The notes beneath the pieces were generated by a model. That model ran no database searches, had not been told where the DNA came from, and saw only the letters and a program-made list of their open reading frames with translations. The translations under genes were made by a program, and so were the position numbers. This document shows, in pieces, positions 59,357 to 64,000 of a stretch of 64,000 nucleotides of DNA; position 1 is the first letter of the stretch; each line of letters starts with the position of its first letter. This DNA is from Clostridiales bacterium UBA1206. Lineage in GTDB: Bacteria; Bacillota; Clostridia; Oscillospirales; CAG-382. The stretch covers positions 1 to 64,000 of the forward strand of contig DBXS01000025.1 of NCBI GenBank assembly GCA_002310055.1, given 5' to 3'.

Positions 59357-60805
59357 TCAGTATTTCAGTTTATAAGTCCTGTTGCGGTTCGCGCCTTCGG
59401 CTATCACTATATCTTCGGCTATGAGCTTTGAGAGGACCGCGCGGGCGCGCTGCGGGCTTATATTCAAAAGTTCGGCGATATCGGCCGCTTTTGCGAAAGA
59501 GCGGTCTGTCAGGAATCCGATTATCAGTTCTTTTTGAACGCCGTAGATTTTTTTATCGCCGGTTTTTATCGCTTGCTTTTTATCGCTTGCGTTTGAAATG
59601 GCGAGCGATAAAGTGATCCTGTCCGGATCGAACGACTGCGAAAACGCGGGCTCCGCCCATTTCTGGTCGTGCCATACGCGGTATATGTTGGGAATGCCGC
59701 TGCCGGCGCGTTCGCCGATATCTATCAAATTGAAAAATTTAAGCATCGCGCCATTGCGCGGGTCCGAAAAGCCGCCGCTCTTTGCCTCGTCTATGCCTAT
59801 ACGGAAATTGCCGGGGTTTGTAAGCGTGATCATATCGCGTTTTTTAACGACCACAACGCCGCCTCTGCCGTAATAATCGGCGTTTACCAAACAGTTTGCC
59901 AGCGCTTCGCGTATCGCTTTATGCACCGGAGTATCGTCGATGCGGAAACCGCCGCGCATTTCAAACGGCGTTTTCAGATCGAGCTGCAGCTTGTTGTAAA
60001 CGCGAAAATAAAAATCATATACGTTGCCGCTCCAGTCCCCGGAAGAGGAGACGATGCGGTCGGTCCAGCGGTGGATGTCGTCGTGCTCTTCCCGATAATC
60101 CAGAAAGAACTGCGGGAATTCACGTACAATTTCATATTCGTTGCCGAACATCAGCAGCCCCGCGCAGGTCGGGTGCTTTTTCCCGTCTTCGCCTATCCCC
60201 GCCGCGCCCAGTTTTATGAGAAAATCGGCGTTTTCAAGAGTGTCCCAGACGTGACCCGGACGCGAAAGCCGCATCCTTTGGCGGTATGAGCGCAGACTTT
60301 CGGCGTTGAAAACCGCAAGGTCGAGCTTTTCGAGCACGAGCATATCCTGCGTGCGCACCGAAGCGTCGCGGTACATGGCTTTAAGCTCTTCGTCGGTGCA
60401 TTTATAGTCGCCTTCGCCGTTGCGCCGGTAACTGTTCAGCGGGTTTCCCTCCACATATACCGGCTTATACGCTCTGCCGGCGCGCGGCACGCGAATGACG
60501 ACTATATGCTTTCCGTCGACTGTCTCTATGGTCACGTCTTTATCCGAAAGGATATTCACGCTCGCCTTTTTTGTGTCGTTGACAAGGTCCCAGAATTCTT
60601 TTACCAGCTTTTCCGGCTCCGGCAGATCTATCGCGTAAAGCGATTTGTCTTTGTTTTCCATCACACCCAGCAGTATTATTCCGCCAAGCGTGTTTGCAAA
60701 AGCGGAATATGTCTCCCAAATACTGTGCGGAAGTCCGCCAAGCGCTTTTTTTGCTTCGATCCGGTTGTTTTCTCTGTAGTTATCAAGATTTGTAAGATCT
60801 ATCAT
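59357..60805 (-). CDS. AlbA_2/Schlafen-type ATP-binding regulator
   Basis: 482 residues. N-terminal AlbA_2 domain (about 10-135: RIEAKKALGGLPHSIWETYSAFANTLGG read in parts, LGVMEN, YRRNGEGDYKCTDEE). The middle has an ATPase-like region with VHKAIREALANCLVNADYYGRG and GSGIPNIYRVW (HATPase_c_4 pattern), and a C-terminal winged-helix domain (IAELLNISPQRARAVLSKLI). These proteins are predicted transcriptional regulators or defence-associated factors; the role here is not known. It is inserted between whiA and dnaE, bounded by two copies of the whiA 3' end. Confidence 0.85.
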   Translation of the reverse strand: MIDLTNLDNYRENNRIEAKKALGGLPHSIWETYSAFANTLGGIILLGVMENKDKSLYAIDLPEPEKLVKEFWDLVNDTKKASVNILSDKDVTIETVDGKHIVVIRVPRAGRAYKPVYVEGNPLNSYRRNGEGDYKCTDEELKAMYRDASVRTQDMLVLEKLDLAVFNAESLRSYRQRMRLSRPGHVWDTLENADFLIKLGAAGIGEDGKKHPTCAGLLMFGNEYEIVREFPQFFLDYREEHDDIHRWTDRIVSSSGDWSGNVYDFYFRVYNKLQLDLKTPFEMRGGFRIDDTPVHKAIREALANCLVNADYYGRGGVVVVKKRDMITLTNPGNFRIGIDEAKSGGFSDPRNGAMLKFFNLIDIGERAGSGIPNIYRVWHDQKWAEPAFSQSFDPDRITLSLAISNASDKKQAIKTGDKKIYGVQKELIIGFLTDRSFAKAADIAELLNISPQRARAVLSKLIAEDIVIAEGANRNRTYKLKY

Positions 60806-60833
60806 CCGCTTGCTCCTGTAATGTGTCCGCAGC

Positions 60834-60871
60834 GCTTTTATTTGTTCCGGTATTTTTCGGCGCGGTCGGCT
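60834..60871 (-). repeat. Short direct repeat: present whiA 3' end
   Basis: The real whiA C-terminus and stop, with the synonymous CGG codon, matching 59304-59337. Both copies are followed on the minus strand by TAAAAGC or TAAAAAGC. Confidence 0.9.
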
Positions 60872-61512
60872 ATGGTCTGAAGCCGGTGGTTAAGCCCGGA
60901 TTTGGAAATGGGCGACGAATGCTTGGCGCGCAGCGCGTCGAGCGAAAGCTCGGGGAATTCCAGCCGCAGCCGCGCCGTCTCTTTGAGCGGCGAGGGCAGC
61001 TTTTCAAAATCGCGGTGCTTTTTCAAAAGCAGTATCGCTTCGCAGATATATGCACTCGCGGTGGCGGTCTTGTCCATATTGGCGAATTCCGCGTTGCTCG
61101 CGCGGTTGGCTTCGCGCTTCATGGATTTGAGCACCGAAAGCTCCAGCACCCGCAGCGCGTCGTGCGAAGCGCCTACGGCGGTGAGGAAGTCGCTTATGGA
61201 ATCGGTCTCGCGCAGATACACTATCTTTTTGCCGCGGTGCGAACCCCAAAGGGGAGTCACGCCGCATCTTCCCAGCGCCAGCGCCGCGGCGGGCGAGGAA
61301 CGGGCGTCGAACGAAAGGTAAAACTGCTTTTCGGGGTCGGTCATACTCCCGTGCGCGACGAAAAGCCCGCGCAGAAAACAGGCGGCGTCGTTTTCGCACA
61401 CCGCTTCGTATCCGGTGCATCTCGTCCCCGCGGAATACGCCGCGCGGCAGCATTCTTTTTTCATTTCAACGGCGGCGAGCCGTTCTTTCAGTTCGTCCGA
61501 ATAGGACATCAC
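60838..61512 (-). CDS. whiA: WhiA-type sporulation/cell division regulator, short form
   Basis: 224 residues against about 300-316 normally. The N-terminus (SYSDELKERLAAVEMKKECC) and the second LAGLIDADG-like half (FLRGLFVAHGSMTDPEKQFYLSF) are present, as is the C-terminal HTH (ISKSGLNHRLQTI). About 90 residues corresponding to the first LAGLIDADG half are missing between Cys22 and FLRG. WhiA binds DNA and the family influences division and chromosome segregation. It overlaps murB by 4 bp. The genes rapZ and yvcK, which sit before whiA in other Clostridia, are absent. Confidence 0.9.
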   Translation of the reverse strand: MMSYSDELKERLAAVEMKKECCRAAYSAGTRCTGYEAVCENDAACFLRGLFVAHGSMTDPEKQFYLSFDARSSPAAALALGRCGVTPLWGSHRGKKIVYLRETDSISDFLTAVGASHDALRVLELSVLKSMKREANRASNAEFANMDKTATASAYICEAILLLKKHRDFEKLPSPLKETARLRLEFPELSLDALRAKHSSPISKSGLNHRLQTIADRAEKYRNK

Positions 61513-62360
61513 GTTTCTCCCAGTATCCTTATCTCTTCTTCAAGCTCCACGCCGGTCTTTTCCTTTACCGTGCGCTTCACCAGCGCGGTCAGCGCCAGCA
61601 TATCGGCGGTGGTCGCGCCGCCGGCGTTGATTATGAACCCCGCGTGCTTTTGCGAAACCTCCGCTCCGCCGACGCGCGCGCCTTTAAGACCGCACTGTTC
61701 TATCAGCGCGCCCGCAAAGTGACCTTCGGGCCGCTTGAACACCGAACCGCAGCTGGGGAATTCCAGCGGCTGCTTTTCGCGCCGGCGCGCCATAAGATCT
61801 TTCATTTTTGCGCGTATCGCCGTCTTTTTGCCGGGTTCCAGCTCGAACGTGGCTTTCAGCAGTATGTATCTTTCGCGCTGGAGCAGGCTCGCGCGGTAGC
61901 CGAACCCGAGGTCTTTGTTTTCGAGCGTCACTATCTCGCCGGAAGGCGAAAACAGCACGGCGCTTTTGAGTATGTCTTTGATCTCGCCGCCGTAGGCGCC
62001 CGCGTTCATAAACACGCCGCCGCCCACGGTGCCGGGGATGCCGTAGCAGAATTCCGCGCCCGTAAGCGAATTTTCGAGCGCAAAGTTCGCAAGGGCCGAA
62101 AGCGTGTCGCCGCAGCAGGCGGTCACCGCGTTCCCCGTGCGTTCCATTCCGCGCACGTTCACGGTCAGCGCAATTTTTCCGCGCACGCCGCTGTCGCTCA
62201 CAAGCGTGTTCGAAAGCAGCCCGTACACCCGTTTGTCTTCCATCCCGCGCAAGACCTGAGTCAGTTCATACACGTTCTGCGGCAAAAGCAGCGTATCGGC
62301 TTTGCCGCCGGAACGGAAAGACGAACGGCGGGCAAGATCCGCGTTTTTTTCTATACGCAT
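61509..62360 (-). CDS. murB: UDP-N-acetylmuramate dehydrogenase
   Basis: 283 residues from the ATG at 62360, chosen because TAAGGAGATTTTTCC precedes it; a longer reading to 62399 lacks a site. FAD-binding MurB motifs are present: SGGKADTLLLP, GIPGTVGGGVFMNAGAYGGEI, FGYRASLL, the catalytic Ser in SCGSVFKRPEG, and VSQKHAGFIIN. It makes UDP-MurNAc for peptidoglycan. It overlaps whiA by 4 bp and is 45 bp after the ATPase-like gene. Confidence 0.96.
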   Translation of the reverse strand: MRIEKNADLARRSSFRSGGKADTLLLPQNVYELTQVLRGMEDKRVYGLLSNTLVSDSGVRGKIALTVNVRGMERTGNAVTACCGDTLSALANFALENSLTGAEFCYGIPGTVGGGVFMNAGAYGGEIKDILKSAVLFSPSGEIVTLENKDLGFGYRASLLQRERYILLKATFELEPGKKTAIRAKMKDLMARRREKQPLEFPSCGSVFKRPEGHFAGALIEQCGLKGARVGGAEVSQKHAGFIINAGGATTADMLALTALVKRTVKEKTGVELEEEIRILGET

Positions 62361-62405
62361 AGGAAAAATCTCCTTAAACAGAAAGTCGGTCGGGAACAAA
62401 ACAAA

Positions 62406-64000
62406 TCATTTGCGTTTCTTTGCGTATCTGCCCTTGTTTTTGTCGGTGATCTCTTTTATCAGAAGCACCGCCTGAAGTCCCAGCCACAGCACGAACGGAA
62501 GCGCTATGGAAGCGCCGAGCGCGCGCAGTTCGGGCGTCTCAAAATCCACAAATCCGCCCACGGCGGGGACGAGCGCGGGGATGAGCGCGAACGCCGCGGT
62601 GACGAACAGCGAAGGCAGCAGCAGATAGTTGCGGTAAAACAGGTTCGAAAGCGCCGATCCCCTGAAACCGCACACCGTGGTGTAAAGCCACAGCGAAAAC
62701 GAATACGCGGCGAACGCGGCGCAGCTGCCGGCGCCTCCGCCGGGGCCCAGCACGTTCGCGGCGATAAAGCACATCACGCCGCACACCGCGGAATATATGA
62801 CAGCGTGGGTCATCGAGCCCGAAAGCCGGTCGGGCGAAACAGAGCCCGAACGGTCGTACAGAGTCTTGGCGGTGACGGGGCAGAACGCCAGCGAAAACGC
62901 CAGAAGCGGATTGAGCACCATCCCGTAGACCGTCGCCCCCGGCACGCCGAACGGCAGTCCTTTGCCGAAGGCGAGCGAAAGCAGACACCAGAAGAACAGT
63001 ATGTAATATCCGGCGGACATATACTGACAGACCGCGGCTATGCGCTTGACCGCAAGCTTTGAACGGCTTATCGCCGTCTCTATCGCAGGGAACCCGGGAG
63101 AAGTGAAGCGCACGTCGCATTTCTGCAGCAGCGCGTCCTTGCTCTTGCCCGCCACGGCGAACGAGGCGTTGGCTTCGGATACGATATCCGACTGCCCGGC
63201 GGAGCTGACCTGCGCGAACACTTTATGCCGCGCCGCGTTACGCAGCCGCAGGATATACAGCCATTCCTCGTCGGTAAGGCGGTTGAACACGCGGTAGTTT
63301 TCGTTGTCTTCGGCAAAAAGGCCTTCGTCGCTTTCGTGCAGTATCTCGGGCGTGCATATTTCAGATTCGCGGCTTATTACGCCCGCGTTTTCGGCGAGAT
63401 TGTACGCCGCGTAATAGGCGTCGTCGGTGTTGACCGCCAGCGATATGCCGGCGTTGCCCAGCCGGTAGACCGAAGACGCGGTGTCTATGCCGGTCTCGGT
63501 GTAGAATCCGGCGAACCCCAGGAAAATGAGCTTGTTTTCAACGTTTATGTCGTGCAGCGATTCCGCCTGCGTGTAGCCCATCGCCACGGCGACGGGGATC
63601 TGCGTCTTCGCCATCTGCGAAGCGGAATAGAGTATGCGTTCGGCGCTGCGTTTATCCAGCCGGTAGTTGCGGCCCTCGCGGCGGTAGCCGGCGCAGCGGG
63701 CGAGCACGCTTTCGGGCGAACCGCGCAGTATCACGCAGTTTTTGCCCTCCAGCATCCCCAGCACGCGGCACGCCTCGCCGCTGCTGTCGAATTCGGCCTC
63801 TATGCGGTAAAAATCTTTTTTGGCGTCTTCCACCGAATACCCCGCGCGCGACGCGGCGTTGACCACCGCCAGCGTGAACTCGCTCCCCTCGTAGACCCGG
63901 GCGGGCGCGGATTCGCGGCGCTTTTTGCGTTTTTGCGGCTGCGCTCTCAGCCGTTCCTTGAGCGAAGAGCACAGTATCATACAGCGTATTATGTCGGTGA
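62406..64000 (-). CDS. P-type ATPase-like protein, C-terminal part (5' end beyond the right edge)
   Basis: The frame stays open to the right edge (TDIIRC precedes the first in-window Met), so only the last ~530 residues are visible. Parts of a P-type ATPase can be seen: nucleotide-binding segment with LRGSPESVLARC, a P-domain-like stretch (PVAVAMGYTQAES), and several C-terminal membrane segments. The normally conserved TGDGVND hinge is replaced by SSAGQSDIV, and MVTGD by SLAVNTDD. It may be a degenerate or non-transporting relative. The DKTGT box would lie outside the window. Ends 45 bp before murB. Confidence 0.7.
   Translation of the reverse strand, partial: TDIIRCMILCSSLKERLRAQPQKRKKRRESAPARVYEGSEFTLAVVNAASRAGYSVEDAKKDFYRIEAEFDSSGEACRVLGMLEGKNCVILRGSPESVLARCAGYRREGRNYRLDKRSAERILYSASQMAKTQIPVAVAMGYTQAESLHDINVENKLIFLGFAGFYTETGIDTASSVYRLGNAGISLAVNTDDAYYAAYNLAENAGVISRESEICTPEILHESDEGLFAEDNENYRVFNRLTDEEWLYILRLRNAARHKVFAQVSSAGQSDIVSEANASFAVAGKSKDALLQKCDVRFTSPGFPAIETAISRSKLAVKRIAAVCQYMSAGYYILFFWCLLSLAFGKGLPFGVPGATVYGMVLNPLLAFSLAFCPVTAKTLYDRSGSVSPDRLSGSMTHAVIYSAVCGVMCFIAANVLGPGGGAGSCAAFAAYSFSLWLYTTVCGFRGSALSNLFYRNYLLLPSLFVTAAFALIPALVPAVGGFVDFETPELRALGASIALPFVLWLGLQAVLLIKEITDKNKGRYAKKRK

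Overview
The window reads as a chromosomal piece of an anaerobic member of the Bacillota, class Clostridia, most likely an uncultured gut-type lineage related to the Oscillospirales or Christensenellales. The grounds are the gene order around the origin, rny-ymdB, radC-dut-nrdR, murB-whiA-dnaE, CarD, an RNase Y, and many BspA-type leucine-rich repeat (LRR) surface proteins. The exact family is an inference. No rRNA, tRNA, CRISPR array, transposase or integrase was recognised.

Layout. 1-3623: three BspA-type LRR surface proteins. 3638-8030: a terminator, a strong promoter and rny-ymdB-yajC, then a FAD-dependent oxidoreductase. 8031-8533: a tandemly duplicated hairpin element that also carries a second copy of the jag 3' end. 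8464-11344 (minus): jag, yidC, yidD, rnpA, rpmH. 11345-13362: the probable oriC, split by dnaA. 13363-20944 (plus): dnaN, recF, remB, gyrB, gyrA, a phosphopantetheinyl transferase. 21144-26837: rplS, lepB, ylqF, an EF-G-like GTPase, an AlgX/DHHW-type lipoprotein. 26911-27240: a second hairpin repeat cluster. 27237-34283 (minus): a CarD family regulator, then the unit pcrA, DUF1015, valS. 34412-37343: sensor kinase and HtrA protease. 37419-42758 (minus): three secreted proteins with N-terminal dockerin-like repeats and LRRs. 42985-44049: Gfo/Idh/MocA dehydrogenase. 44280-45974: radC-dut-nrdR. 45975-47130: an inserted lipoprotein gene bounded by a duplicated nrdR 3' end. 47254-48783: a solute-binding lipoprotein. 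48842-49529: a four-helix-bundle gene with a striking multi-hairpin DNA element. 49531-64000 (minus): SPFH protein, fused ABC transporter, class A PBP, dnaE, an AlbA_2 ATP-binding protein, whiA, murB and a P-type-ATPase-like protein cut by the right edge.

The core of the window is the replication and surface-protein/RNase P origin cluster, with leading-strand genes diverging from dnaA and rpmH. Envelope functions recur: YidC/YidD/YajC/SPase I for membrane and secretory traffic, PBP1 and MurB for peptidoglycan, HtrA and its kinase for envelope stress, and many secreted LRR proteins that could form the cell surface or substrate-binding layer.

The most unusual signals are four. (1) At three separate loci (jag, nrdR, whiA) the 3' end of a conserved gene is present twice, bounding inserted accessory DNA, and the differences between copies are almost all synonymous. 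(2) A roughly 210 bp element has four GCGATAT and then four ATATCGC units, most neighbouring units being separated by small hairpins. It abuts the stop codon of the SPFH gene and lies beside a four-helix-bundle gene. (3) A perfect TTTAAG-N5-TTTAAG direct repeat (the CiaR-type operator) lies in front of htrA, next to a histidine kinase that has no adjacent response regulator. (4) WhiA lacks its first LAGLIDADG half, and the P-type-ATPase-like protein at the right edge has lost conserved catalytic motifs.
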